From positions 1,680,523-1,744,522 of the forward strand of contig BCIX01000005.1 in assembly GCA_001600095.1 (NCBI GenBank): a stretch of DNA of 64,000 bases, in the 5' to 3' direction. The DNA is from Bullera alba (taxonomy: Eukaryota > Basidiomycota > Tremellomycetes > Tremellales > Bulleraceae). Every line of letters begins with the position of its first letter. The first letter of the stretch is position 1. Shown one piece after another: positions 10,764 to 23,100 of this stretch. The notes under the pieces are model-generated. The model was given only the letters and a program-made list of their open reading frames with translations. It ran no database searches and was not told the origin of the DNA. The position numbers and the translations under genes are program-made.

Positions 10764-11829
10764 ATGGTCGCTGTCCGAGCCTTCTTCGCCTTCCTCCTCG
10801 CCCAGTCGTTCTTCACTTCGGTCGTCGCTGGCGGACTCTTCGAGACCAGGAGCACCAAGACACAGCTCGAGGCTAGGCAGAATGCTGCCGATGTCGATCT
10901 CTGTGCCAGAGTCGATCTCGCCCTACTTGGTATCAGCATCGCCAGAGGGTGAGTCTTATAGCCATTGGTCCACCTGCTGACTTTCTCAGCGTGTGCTTGT
11001 GTGTCGAAGCCGGCGTACTCACCCCTGCATCCCTGACCGAGCTCAACACCCAGGTCACCGCCAACTCGGGTCTCCTCGCTCCTATCCTCAACCTCGTCGG
11101 TGGTCTCACTGGCGCTGTGACGAGACTCGCGAGCAACTTGCTGCCCACGGTGAGTACCTGTGCTTGATATCGAGTGACTAGTTGCTCACCGCCTGCTAGC
11201 TCGTTCGACAACCCGTCACATGTCGATACCCCGAGAACTCTTTCCCCAATGCTTGTGGTAGCTGCGCATACGGTGAGCAAGAGCGACCTCGACGTGTGCT
11301 GATGATTGTAGAATGCAAACCTGGCTTTGTCGCCTGCGGCAGTTTCTGCGTCGCCACTGGAACCACTTGCGTCTCTGGTATTCCCCAACAAAGGCGATCG
11401 ATGATCAGAGGCCTCCGTGACCACCGGTAAGTCGCTCTATGATGAACTGAGCTGACTCCAGATGTCCTACTGGTGCCGAGGCGTGCGAGATCCCTGGCTT
11501 CAACTCCGGCTCCAAGGCTTTCGAGTGTGTCAACACTGCTTCTGATCTCGAGTCATGTGAGCAATTTCCACAGTATCGATGGGCTTCACTGACCGCGATT
11601 AGGTGGTGGATGCCAGCAACCATCTCTGGGCCAGGTGGCCGGTCAGGACTGTACCCAACTGCCAAATGTCTCCGATGTCATGTGCCAGCAAGGTCAGTGC
11701 ATCGTTGCCGCCTGTGACAAGGGATACAAGCTGCAGAACAATGCCTGTGTCGAGGATGCCAGGGCAGGCAGGTTGTCGGGGTACTGGGCCGCTCTCGAGC
11801 AGGCGGAGAAAATTGCCTTGGGCTATTAG
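10764..11829 (+). CDS. Secreted cysteine-rich protein with CPL1-like domain
   Basis: Six exons: 10764-10948, 10990-11149, 11200-11272, 11312-11426, 11462-11556, 11603-11829, giving 284 aa. Residues 1-22 (MVAVRAFFAFLLAQSFFTSVVAG) are a typical signal peptide. After a Leu/Thr-rich stretch come a small cysteine knot (CRYPENSFPNACGSCAY, then CKPGFVACGSFC) and a C-terminal CPL1-type module: CPTGAEACEIPGF, FECVNTASDLESCGGC, GQDCTQLPNVSDVMCQQGQC, then CDKGYKLQNNACV. This domain is known from the Cryptococcus secreted protein CPL1 and many other basidiomycete exported proteins; the biochemical role is not established from sequence. It ends in a hydrophilic tail with no GPI signal, so it is probably released or held in the cell wall by disulfides. 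A larger relative lies at 23776-25999. Confidence 0.85.
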
Positions 11830-12421
11830 TGTGGATCGTAGTATAGAACAATAGAACCGGCTCTTATAATAGCATTGAGATCAGACTGAATCTGCATGTA
11901 TCACCAGCATATAATCTAGAGACTGTGTCAGCGAATCCCTCTACCAACTCGAAGAGCAGGTTCGCTCTATCGAACGTCTCGAAGGAAACTTACAGTACAA
12001 GTCCCTTATTGTCTGGGTTGTTCTCAGTCTCAATCGCTAGACAGATGACCGTGGCGAAGGCTGACAGCTGGCCTTTCCCTATCCTCTTGCTGCAGATGAG
12101 TAACGAGTAACGATAGCGGCAGGTCAACCCATGAGATCGTCGCGAGCGCACGAGCGACCTGATACGGGAATTTCAGGATGACGTGGCTTTCCCGCCACCC
12201 CCCGCCCTACCCAGGTTTCCAAAATGTGGAGGCACAAATAAAATAAATTTCAACCGTTGATAGGGCTGCGAGCTGCAACATCTTCGATCATCGCTAGCTA
12301 TAGAAGCTCGATACGCGTCACTCTGAACCATTGGCACACTGGATCAATCTCTCTTCAATCACACGTCAGCAGCACACCGCATAGAATCTAGAACAGGATC
12401 TTCAGCCACTAGCCTGACCAG
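11830..12421. other. intergenic, helicase promoter region
   Basis: No gene is seen. The stretch includes the 3' UTR of the CPL1-like gene, an A/T-rich run near 12228-12250 (ATAAAATAAATTTC) and the 5' leader of the helicase gene. Confidence 0.5.
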
Positions 12422-14351
12422 ATGTTCACGACGCTCGCCAGCCGAACCATCCCTCGAGCCACACTAAGAGCTCTCTCTCGAGCAGTTCAAGTCGAAGCCA
12501 TGCCTCGTCGGTACAACTCGCAATCTGCCGGTGGTCCCGAAGACCCAGCAGAGCCATCCCGGAATGTTCGACCACGCAGTGAGCGAAAGGCGGAAAAGCC
12601 AGCATTGGTCAAGGCCAAGTTTGCCGAGCTCGCCAAAGCATCGAACCCAAGCTCAATGGTCAACGCTCGGTTCAGGGATGTCAAGGGTATCGACCCGAAG
12701 CTTGTCAAGGCTATTCCGTTCCAGCATTGCTCAGAGGTAGGTTTTGTTGCAGGCGTGTCACCGCTGACTAGAGGTACAAGCCGCAACGTTGCCGGATGCT
12801 ATCCAAGGACACGATATCCTAGCTCAGGCAAAGACTGGAACTGGCAAAACCCTCGCATTCGTCATCCCCGCGATCCAAACTCTGCTCAAACAAGGGCCAC
12901 CATCGCGGACTGGACAGATCTCGGCCTTCATCCTGTCGCCGACTAGAGAGCTCGCACAGCAGATCGATGCGGAGATCAAGATGATCCTCGCCAGAATGCC
13001 AAACTCGCAGATCAAATCCCACGCTATGGTCGGTGGAACATCAATCGGTGTGGATATCAAGAAGTTGAAAGAGTGAGTGACATGGTGTGACTACGCTGAC
13101 GTCAGTGTCAACATCTTGGTCGCGACTCCCGGTAGAGCTGTCGACTTGTTGAACAATGGCCTCGGCGACAAACTCTCAAAACTATGTGAGTGACAATTCT
13201 ATGGGCCACGGCTGATCTATAGCGACCTTTGTTCTTGATGAGGCGGACAGACTGCTCGATCAAGGGTTCAGGAAGGACTTGACCACCATCATCAGCGCCC
13301 TGCCCGATCGTGACGCCCGACCTCGACAGACTCTACTCTTCTCCGCGACTATGCCCAAGGGAGTGCAAGAGGTGAGTCGGTTTCGAGAAAACCCCGCTGA
13401 TATACCAGGTTGCTGCCATTGCGCTCGACCCGACAAACCACAAGTTCATCTCAACACTGAAGGATGATGACGACACGACGCACGCCCACGTCAAGCAGGA
13501 GATTGTCATGTCGACATTGGAGACCCAGATTCCATCGACTCTGCTCGTCGTCCAGCGGGAGATGAAGAAGTTCCCCAATGCCAAAGGTGAGTCACTTTGC
13601 TGTCGAAATGAGCTAACGAGCAGTCATGGTGTTCCTTCCTACCGCTCGAGCCGCCTCTCTGTACAACCACATCTTCGCCGAACTGCAGCTCGACTACCCC
13701 ACGTGGGAGGTTCACTCCCGTCTCAGCCAGAGCAGGCGAACCAAGACTGTTGAAGAGTTCAAGAACGCTCCTCGTGGCGTTCTCTTCTCCTCCGACGTCG
13801 TGGCACGTGGTATCGACATCAAGGACATTACCACGGTCGTCCAGACTGGTATGCCTTCCGACCCTCAGCAATGTAGGTAGCCCGGCTTCTCTAGGACTTG
13901 CCGGTCTGCCGCTGACGCCTTCTAAGACATCCACAGGCTGGGGCGTACCGCACGAGCCGGTGCCGAGGGCCATGGCGTTCTAGTCCTTGGTGATTTCGAG
14001 GACCTCTTCTTGAGGAAACCCGAGATCCGAAAGATGAACTTGACGACCGTCAAGGCGGGATCAGAGGCAGAATTGACATCGGCCCGCGCCCAAGTCGACA
14101 ATGCCGTCCGACGCCTCACTCCCGAACTCATCAGCCAGGCTTACACCGCCTTCCTGGGCTATTACAAGAGTTTCAACGCCCAAATGAAGCGTACCTCGCC
14201 CGAGCTCGCCCAGCTTGGTAACAAATACGCTTGCGACGTCCTGGCTTACGGTCCTCAGCCACCTCCAGTCGAGTCGTCTCTCGCCAAAAAGATGGGATTC
14301 AGGCATGATGATGGCTTGCGAATCGTAAAGGTATCTGTTCCGAAGAAGTAA
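12422..14351 (+). CDS. MSS116: Mitochondrial DEAD-box RNA helicase, Mss116 type
   Basis: Seven exons: 12422-12736, 12774-13072, 13106-13185, 13223-13371, 13409-13586, 13624-13872, 13927-14351, giving 564 aa. The Arg/Ser-rich, acid-poor N-terminus ([20 protein letters not shown]) looks like a mitochondrial presequence. Helicase motifs appear in order: [10 protein letters not shown], Walker [44 protein letters not shown] and [10 protein letters not shown]. The C-terminal extension (AYTAFLGYY ... KKMGF) is the type found in Mss116-like proteins, which act as general RNA chaperones for group I/II intron splicing and translation in mitochondria. All introns are 33-54 bp. The exon 1/2 join relies on the second of two AGs (after TAGAG), which restores the Q-motif region. 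Function in this organism is inferred from the family. Confidence 0.9.
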
Positions 14352-15319
14352 AGAGGCTAGGGTGAGAGGAGGACGAGGGTGGGATGGTCACGCTGTTACC
14401 TGTTAGTGCACCTGGCCCGCTTCGGCACGGCAACTGTCTCGTGGCTCGGTCCCAATATTGCATGCCAGCATGTCAGTCGTACATCCTAATAACGCTTAAT
14501 TATGCAATACTCTCTTCTTTCGGCGACTTGGCCAGCGCGCGAGAGTGCGAGACGATCCCATCAGAGTCAAGCAGAGTCAAGCACTTATCCAATTCTGACT
14601 CCCACTGCCCTCAGCTGCTCACCCACACCCCTGGGCCAGGCCTTGACCGGGGTGAGTGTCTCTTAGCGGTTCCTGGAGAAATAGTCCGAAAACCAGCAAT
14701 TTCGAGCTAATCTGCGTCCCGCTGCCGACCCTCCTCTGCTCCTGCGCCTTTGCCACTCTCGGCCGGCATTGTTTACCTGCCATGCCGGCTGGATCCGGTT
14801 TGGGGGGCGTTACGGAACACGGGACGATCTTTTGACTGGGCACCGCTCGGCTCCCGAATAATCCTCCTTGGCCGTTCCCTCTGCTCTCATGCTCTTGTTT
14901 GCACGTGCCTGACCCGAGCAAGGTTGAAACTGCAGTCACGGTTCAGATCTTCCCACCTAGTGAACTCTGACTCTGCTATCCGCTTCCTCCCACCACACGC
15001 CCTCTACCGCGCTAGTCGTCGATCATCCCCCCCTCGTTCCCGTGGCGTGACTCAACCCGAGAGCCGAGAGACGGGCTATTACCACACGTCTTACAGCAAA
15101 GTCACAGGCCGCGCTATTTTTCGACACCAACACACCGAACATGTGGGAATCAAGGAAGAGCCAGTCGAATACAAGTAGGGCGATGGACATCGGGATGATG
15201 GACCCCCATAAACCAATCTCAATCTCATCCACCTCTCAACACCTTTTCACCTCGCCACCTCACCCTCAACCGCCAAATCCTTCCGCTGCACCGAGGTGCA
15301 AGTGCGAATCCGACCCACC
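14352..15319. other. intergenic, promoter of the WSC protein
   Basis: No gene is visible. It contains an exact tandem 10-mer (14562-14581) and pyrimidine-rich DNA toward 15200-15360, as is common upstream of highly expressed fungal genes. Confidence 0.5.
14562..14581 (+). repeat. perfect 10-bp tandem duplication
   Basis: CAGAGTCAAG is repeated exactly head to tail in the intergenic region. A similar word, AGAGTCAAAT/AGAGTCAAAC, is tandem at 34616-34635. Confidence 0.85.
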
Positions 15320-18300
15320 ATGCTGCTTCTCACCCTCCTCCCTTTTCTCTCCCTGCTGTCCCTAGTATGGTCAGCACCGACAGACACGACCACCTGGGGT
15401 GGTGACAACACCCGAACGGGATACCAGAAGTGAGTCACCATCCAAAGAGCGAGTCACTGACCATCTCTCAGCAACCACAACATGGATCCAGCTGTTGTCG
15501 GCTCCGCCCAATTTGGTCAAATCTTCAAAACCAATCTTCCCGGTCGATACGGCGGTGTAGCCGAGCAGGTCTTTGCCTCTCCCCTCGTCTACACTACAGG
15601 TGACAACGTTCAATACGTCTACCTCGCTACCCAGCAGAACAACATCTACAAGCTCAACGCCAAGACCGGTGTGATTGTCGCCTCGAGGAACCTCCACATT
15701 CCTTTCCTCACCTCCGACCTCGATGGCTGTGTCGACATCAACCCCCACGTCGGCTCCACTGCTACTGGTGTCATCGACCCCAGCACCAACACCTGGTACC
15801 TCACCACCAAGACCTACGTCGACCAATCTGCCAACGGTGCCAAGGGACGACCCAACGGACGATACTACTTCCACGCCATCAGCGTCGACGACCTCTCCGA
15901 GCGACCCGGCTTCCCAGTCGACCTCGAGGGTACCGTTGCCCGAAACAACCCATCTCGATCGTTCAACGGAGGTATCCACCACCAGCGACCTGCCCTTCTG
16001 CTCGAGGGTCAGTACGTCTACGCCGGTTTCGCTTCTCACTGTGTCAAGTGGAACTTCACCGGATGGATCATGGGTTGGGACAAGTCCTCCGGTAACATCG
16101 TCGAGAGGTACGCTACCGAAGGTGCTGGCGTCAAGAACACTGTCCCCGGTGCTGGTGTCTGGATGTCTGGTGGTGGTATCGCGTCTGATGGAAGAGGTTC
16201 CATGTTCTTTGCTACTGGAAACGGATACGCCTCTCAGCTCAACGGTATCCCCGTCAACGGCCGAAACCCACCGACTGCTCTCGAGGAGGCCGCTGTCCAC
16301 ATGACCATCAACGGTGACGGTACGCTCACGCCAGTCGACTTCTTCATGCCCTGGGAGAAGACTCAACTCGACGGTGCCGACAAGGATCTCGGTACTTCCC
16401 CTCTCGAGATCCTCCCCAGTCAATTCTCCTGCGGCAACGTCAAGCGAATCGGTGTCGTCACTGGTAAATCCGGCAAGACCTACTGGATCGACCTCGACAA
16501 CATGGGTGGTTACCAAAACGGTCCCAACAAGCTCGACGCCGTCCTTCAGGTGTACCAGAACGAGAACTCGGTCTACGCCGGTGCTGGTGTTTACCCTGGT
16601 GAAGGTGGTTACATCTACATCAACGTCATCCAGTACCAGACCCACGTCTTCAAGTTCTCCTGTGACGCTGGAGTCCCCTCGTTCACCAAGGTCGCCGATA
16701 CTCCAGAGAAGAACGCCTACATCCTCGGTGTCGGTCATGGAACAGTCACTTCTCTCCGTGATCAACCCGGTACCGGTCTCGTCTGGGTTTCCGACGTCGA
16801 GGGTGCCAACTTGAGGGTCTACAACGCTGTCCCTCAGAACGGTGTGCTCAACTTGATCAAGGCGTTCAACATCCCTGGTACCACCAAGTTTGGTCGACCG
16901 GTGTTTGGTGATGGTATGGTCTACCACACTACTCTTCAAGGCGCCTTCTACGGTTTCGGCTCGCCCGTCAACAACCCAGTCAACTGCTCTTCGCCTTACG
17001 ACTTTGGTACCGTCAACGTGAACGCTTCTTCGCCCTACCTCACTATCCAATGCACTGCCAACATCCCCACGCAGATCAACAGCATTGGTATCAACGGTAA
17101 CAAGAACTTCATACTCGGCAACTTGACGACGCTTCCTCTCACTCTTGCTGCTGGTGCTCAGTTCTCGTTCCAGGCGGCCTTCACCCCACTCCAGGTCGGC
17201 TCGCTCTCCTCTGACGCCTTGATCAACACCACCAACGCCGGCAACAACCAATACTCGACCAGTATCCCCGTCAGACTGAAGGGTATCGGTCAGAGTCAGA
17301 GCGCTCTCCTCGGTGTTACTCCCAACACGGTCTCGTTCGATGGTGTCATCACCGGAGAGCAGGCTGGTGGTGTGAGCCAGTCGGCTATCCTGCTCAACTT
17401 GGGTGTCGGTAACCTCACCATCTCGCAGATGCAGTGCTCCACCGTCAGTGAGACTGGTCCATTCACCTCTCTTACTGTTGTCAACGGCACGGTCAGCTGC
17501 GGCGGTTTCACCATCTCCAAGATCCCACAGGTCATCCCCGGTAACAGCCAAGCGGCGGTCAACATCGACTTCAACCCACCTACCTCGGGCAACTACGCCG
17601 CTTTCATCCAGATCACCTCGAACGGAGGCGTCAAGCTGCTCGACATTCTGGGTGTTGCTGGTACCTACCCCACGGCTTTGGTCGAGTTCCAGACTCCTGA
17701 TGGCACCGGATGGGTTCCATACAGCAACTCGACTCCATTCACCTTTGGTGATGTGTACCAGAACACCGCGAGAAACCTCAAGATGCGACTCACCAACGTT
17801 GCGAGCAACTCGTCGACTCGACTCTCGGTCACTGTCTCCAAGCCGCCATTCGGTGTTCCAGGTATCATTGGTGCTGTCAACCAGGTCGATCTCGCCGAAG
17901 GTACTACCCTCGCCCCCGGAGAGTCTGCGACTGCGACTCTGTTCTGCGCGGCGCCAAAGAGCCAGTACAACATCGACACCTACACCGGCAACGCGACTTG
18001 GACTTTGAACTTGGGCGACCCGAACTTTGGTAAACAGGTGATTCAGTTTGCCTGCAACGCCGTCACTCAGCAGACCCCACCACTCTACGCCAACGGCTCG
18101 TCTCACTTCCGATACAAGGGTTGTTTCAAGGACAACAACCCCGGCCGACAGATGAAGACTCAGCTCTACGGTCTCGACACCAACACCAATCAGATGTGCG
18201 TCAAGGCTTGTGCTGATGCTGGATGGGCCTATGCTGGTACCGAGTACACCCGGGAGTGCTGGTGCTCCGCCACGATGCCCAATCTCCAGGTCGACGAGGG

Positions 18301-21067
18301 TAACTGCAACTTTGCGTGCACTGGCGATGTCAACCAGATTTGCGGTGGTAACGGCCTCAAGGATACTCCAGGGTCCTACATCTCGCTCTTCCACGACGAC
18401 TCGCTCGGTGCTGCTCTTCCACCTACCACTGGACCAACGCCAACTCCTGGTGCACCAGTGACGAACCCCGGAGTCAACGGATGGACCGGTCTGGGATGCT
18501 ACACCGAGGGTACTGGCGGACGAGCGCTTCCAAACGGCCAGAACACCAAGAACAACAACACCGTCGCCAACTGCATCAAACTCTGCAAGGGCTACACCTA
18601 CGCCGGTGTTGAGTATGGAAACGAGTGCTACTGTGGCAACTCTCTCGGCACTGGTTCGGTCCCTGCTCCTCTCGCCGATTGCTCGATGACCTGCTCTGGT
18701 AACGCCTCGGAGTTCTGCGGTGCTGGCAACAGGCTCAACGTCTACTCGCTTGCTCCGGTTGTCTCGTCTTCGGTGTCTTCGTCCGCGTCCTCGGCCCCAG
18801 TGTCATCTGTCGCTCCTTCCGTCAGCGCCTCGTCCGTGTCTTCAGCCGCTCCTTCGCCTACGCCTACCGGACCTACTCAACCCAAGGTCGTTGGCAACTA
18901 CACCTTCGTCGACTGCCACACCGAGGCAACTCAAGGTCGAGCTCTCACTGGCAAGGCTTTCGCTTCGGATACGATGACACTCGATATCTGCGCCACGACT
19001 TGTGCCGGTTTCACCTACATGGCGGTCGAGTACGGACGAGAGTGTTACTGCGGCAACTCGCTCAACGCTGGTAGTCTTACCGCCACGGACGGTCGATGCA
19101 ACATGCTTTGCGCCAGCAACAAGTTCCAGTACTGTGGTGGTCCCAACGGTCTTTCCCTGTATCAATTGACGCCGGTGGTTGTGCCTTCGGTATCGCCGAG
19201 CCCAAGCGCGAGTTCGAGCATCGCTTCTTCTTCGGCAGCTTCGTCAGTCTCCTCCGCCGCCTCGTCTTCTGCTTCAGCTTCAGACTCTTCAGGTGAGTAC
19301 AATGACAGACTCAACTCGTATAACCTGGGAGCTAACGTAGCTCTAGTCGCACCGTCAAGCTCTGCTTCGTCCTCTGCCGCTTCGTCCTCTGCTTCAGACT
19401 CTTCTGGTCAGTACGATCGCAGAACGGATGCGTATGTCCTGATTGCTGACATAGCTCTAGTCGCACCCTCGAGCTCGGCTTCATCCTCCGCTGCGTCATC
19501 GATCTCCTCTGTCGCTTCGTCTTCAGCCTCCTCCGGTGAGTACAATCTCGTATTCCAACCCATGTCTTTGATACTGACAGACGCTTCAGTAGCACCCTCG
19601 AGCTCGGCTTCACCCTCCGCGTCATCTTCGGTCGTCTCCTCGGTCAGCTCTTCGGCCGTGTCTTCAGCCGCTCCTTCGCCCGTGCCCACTGGACCGACTC
19701 AGCCCAAGGTTGTCGGCAACTTCACCTTTGTCGACTGCCACACTGAGGCGACCCAGGGCAGAGCTCTTACCGGCAAGACCTTGGCCTCCGACACGATGAC
19801 ACTCGACATCTGCGCCACAACTTGTAATGGTTTCACCTACATGGCTGTCGAGTACGGACGAGAGTGCTACTGCGGCAACTCGCTCAACGCGGGCAGTGTG
19901 ACCACCTTGGACGGCCGATGCAAGATGCTCTGTGCCAACAACAAGCTCCAGATCTGTGGTGGACCCAACGGTCTTTCGCTGTACCAGTTGACGCCAGCGG
20001 TCGTGCCCTCGGTATCGCCAAGTCCAAGCGCCATCTCGAGTGCCGCTCCATCTTCCTCTGCGGCTCCGATCTCCTCGTCTTCGTCTTCTGCCCCAGTCTC
20101 TTCAGGTGAGTTTGATGCTGGCATCACTATACATGCTACGATACTAATAGAAGCTTTAGCTGCACCATCCAGCTCGGCTTCGCCCTCTGCGTCATCTTCC
20201 GCGGCCTCTTCCTCGGCTTCCGACTCGAGCTCGATCTCTTCGGCTTCTTCCAGCGCCTCCAGCGTCTCCTCGAGCGCCTCATCGAGTGTCTCCAGCGCGG
20301 CTTCATCTGTTTCGAGCTCGGCTTCGGCTTCCGCCTCGTCCTCTGCTCAATCATCTTCGGCCTCTACCTCGCCCTCGGCTTCGTCTTCGGTCTCATCTTC
20401 GGCCTCGAGCAGCGCCTCGCTTTCGTCTTCGGCTGTGCCATCCCCCTCTGCCTCTGCCACGCCATGGGTCTATGTCGGATGTGCCAACGAGACCAACCCG
20501 CGAGCGCTCAGCGGTGCCGGAACGACCTCGAACACGATGACGATCCAGTCTTGCCAAGCATTCTGTCTCAGCAAGAACATGCCCCTCGCCGGTCTCGAGT
20601 ACGGCCAGGAGTGCTACTGCGGTGTCGCCCTCCAGTCCTACAGCGCCATCGGGTTCGACGGCTGCAACATGCCCTGTGCCGGTGATGCCACTCAGACTTG
20701 CGGTGGTGGAAGTCGAATCTCGCTCTACAACTACACGGCCTACACACCACCCATGCTCGTCCCCACTGTCGGCACATACCAGCTCCAAGGGTGTTACACC
20801 GAGCCTGGAAACGGCGGTGGTCGAGCACTCCCCTCGTACAGCTTCACCAACTCGACCAGCATGTCGGCCGAGCTGTGTGTCGCAGGATGTCAGGCCAAGG
20901 GCTACACCATGGCTGGAATGGAGTACGGTCAAGAGTGTTGGTGCGCCAACGCCCTCAACACAAAGTCGACAAAGGTCGCCAACTCGCAGTGCAACATGCT
21001 ATGTCCGGGTAACAAGAGGGAGTACTGTGGTGCGGGCAGTAGGCTGGCCGTGTACCAAGCGTCGTAG
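15320..21067 (+). CDS. Large secreted propeller / Ig-like / six-WSC-domain protein
   Basis: Predicted exons: 15320-15429, 15472-19292, 19347-19406, 19461-19535, 19590-20105, 20160-21067, giving 1829 aa. The first exon, upstream of the long open frame, supplies a signal peptide (MLLLTLLPFLSLLSLVWSA). Residues about 30-530 look like a PQQ-type beta-propeller (VYLATQQNNIYKLNAKTG). About 540-900 are Ig-like repeats resembling choice-of-anchor/ASH modules. Six WSC domains follow (about 915-1010, 1039-1131, 1176-1270, 1395-1490, 1628-1720, 1731-1827), each with the YxGxEYGxECYCG-like core and paired cysteines. Ser/Ala-rich linkers separate domains 2 to 5. WSC3 and WSC4 are near copies (internal duplication). 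WSC domains bind carbohydrate, so a cell-wall or polysaccharide-adhesion role is likely. No GPI or transmembrane tail is seen. Confidence 0.85.
19293..20159 (+). other. Four 54-bp, in-frame, stop-free introns in Ser/Ala linkers
   Basis: The introns are 19293-19346, 19407-19460, 19536-19589 and 20106-20159. Each starts GTGAGT or GTCAGT, has a CTAAC/CTGAC/CTAAT branch-like site and ends TAG or CAG. Each is exactly 54 bp, sits in phase 1, and contains no stop. Removing them leaves a uniform linker (SS-V/A-APSSSAS); keeping them inserts 18 unrelated residues such as GEYNDRLNSYNLGANVAL. The splicing call is from sequence only. Confidence 0.75.
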
Positions 21068-21230
21068 ACTTAGAGCGTTGGTGTTTTTGGGTTCTTTTGG
21101 ACATTTCGGTAGCTAGCAGGCATATGCATAGCAGATGAGTCAAACGAGCTCGGGTCTGGTGATGGAGTGGGGATTCTGGCTCTCCGACTCGGTGATGTAT
21201 GGGGGGTAGACTCGGAAGAGGTCGAGGGTC
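21068..21230. other. 3' flank of the WSC gene
   Basis: Short untranslated stretch between the WSC stop codon and the tandem units; no other feature seen. Confidence 0.4.
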
Positions 21231-23100
21231 GAGTCAGCTCAACTCTCAACGAAGTAGCAGAGTTTGGATGATGTTCCAGTGACATCGTACTCACTCGTCT
21301 GTATATCCTTCCAGTGACGAGACGCATACTCTCTCGGACCCTTCTGGCCGATTCGTCACCCTTCTACGCTCTTATCTGCTCTCGTCGAGGACTAACTGCC
21401 TTTTCTCCCAGACTCGACTCCACCGACCCGGCATTCCTCTCGTCCGGCTTCTCACTTCTCCGTCACCAAGTGTCCCTGGTATCTGGATACTTCGTTTGCC
21501 TTATCCCCGAATCTTAGTGTTATCGCTCTCCAGCGCGTCGTGTCGAGATCGGTCTGGTGATGAGATGGGATTCATGGATGAGTGAGGCATGCAGATGGAC
21601 AATAGTGTGATATGTCTGCGGCCGAGTCAGCTCGAATGATGACTGCGTGTTGAGCTTGAAGCATCGCACTCACCCGAATCTCCTTCAACCAGCCTGATCC
21701 AAAACTCCTTCACCCCTTCAGACAAATTGCCCACCCTGCCATGCTCGTAGCCTCAACCCTCCAGGCCCATCGCCTTTCTACCTCCGCTCGACCGACTGGA
21801 CTCCTCCTTCTCCTTCTTCGTCACCTTCTCTCTGGTACTTGTATCCTCCATCTGTCTGATCCCAGGTCCAGCTTAAATTGCTCTGTTGCTGGTCGTATCG
21901 AGATCGCTCTGGAAGATGAGATGGCTTTTACAACTAGGTGATTCTCGAAGATGTAGACTAGACAAGAAACGTCTAAGGTCGAGTCAGCTCAGATAGCCAG
22001 CGAAGTAGCGGAGCTCGGGAGTGTTGAGGTGAGAGTGTTGCACTCACCCGTAAATCCCTCTACCAGCCTGATTTAAACTTCCAACCCCTTTTGCCAGTCA
22101 CCCACCTTGTCATCCTCGTAGCGGCATCGTTCCAGAACTCATCGTATTTTCACCTCGAACCGACCAAGCGAGCTCCTTTTCCCTTTCAGCTTCTCACTGT
22201 TCAGTCACCTTCTCCCTAGTGCTCAGTCCTGGATTCTCCGCCTGTCTATCTCAGTTTCAGGTCTTATCGCTCTTCATCACGTCGTGTCGGGATCCTTCGT
22301 TCAGGTAATGCAATGGGATTTGTGATTGGATGACGCATGAAGGCTTAGACTAGGACAGAAAGATCCCTGTGCCCGAGTCAGCTCGGTTCATGAGTGTGAC
22401 AGCAGATCTTGGATAACGAGCGTCGCACTCACAAAATGTATATCACCCTTATGATTATTCTAGCCCTCTTGCCCGATTACGCACTTTGCTATGCTCAGAT
22501 TGCCAGCTCCTCAAGTCTGATTGCCTTTCTTCAGCGACTCGACCGTCTGAGCTCCTCTTCCTGCTTCTACCTCTTGCGTTTCCATCCCAGTTTCCCTTAT
22601 ACTGTAAGTCTCTGCCCATCTGTTCTCAGGTCTCCGTCTTACTGCTCTCCAGCTCGTCGTATCGATAGCTTCTGGTGATGAGATGTAAATGGGTGATGTG
22701 TAATACTGGAGACTAGAAACGGAAGATAACTAAGAACGAGTCAACTCAGATCCGCTACGAGGCAGCAGAGCTTGGACGGTGACAGCTGCACTCACACTCG
22801 TGTGTCCCTCGGGGAATAATTTCCTGGACTCTCTGCGACTCTCTCAGCCGGCTCACCATGCTATACTCACAGAGCCTTCTCTTTCATTACCCTTCGCCAA
22901 CAACTGAACGACAAAGCTACTCCTTCTCGTACTTCTCCTTCTACCCTATCCATCTGTCTTTCACTCATCTAATCGAGGCTCGGTGCCTCGTTCTTTGCCA
23001 GCTCCTCTTTAATGGATGTCTCCACCTTCACTGTGGGTGGAATCCGCCGGGATGTGGTGCCGAAGAGATCGTGAGGTGGTCCTCGTCTCTTTAACCTCTC
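21231..23100. repeat. Five diverged tandem units of about 357-394 bp
   Basis: The word GAGTCAGCTC (last copy GAGTCAACTC) starts units at 21231, 21624, 21981, 22375 and 22738, a spacing of 393, 357, 394 and 363 bp. About 50-65 bp later each unit has ACTCAC, then a pyrimidine-rich body, then a block like CGTCGTGTCGAGATCGGTCT followed by GATGAGATGG. Read on the minus strand, ACTCAC is a GTGAGT donor and GAGTCAGCTC is a GAGCTGACTC branch site, so each unit resembles one exon plus one short intron. Exon ends translate to related peptides (RVGNLSEGV.., RVTNRPEGS..), but units 2-4 carry stops. The array is therefore a decaying repetitive gene or an intron-bearing non-coding transcript. Confidence 0.6.

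Noticed and set aside
15371..18394. 1007-codon open frame on the minus strand
   Set aside because: It is antisense to the WSC/propeller gene, Val/Asp/Ser-rich because it mirrors strongly biased codons of the plus-strand gene, and has no recognisable domain. The plus-strand protein is well supported.
19293..20159. Reading the WSC protein as one uninterrupted frame of 1861 codons from 15482
   Set aside because: That model lacks the signal peptide encoded by the upstream exon and includes four inserts that break the linker pattern and carry intron signals.
20136..20354. Arg/Lys-rich minus-strand frame
   Set aside because: It is the antisense of the Ser-rich linker of the WSC protein.
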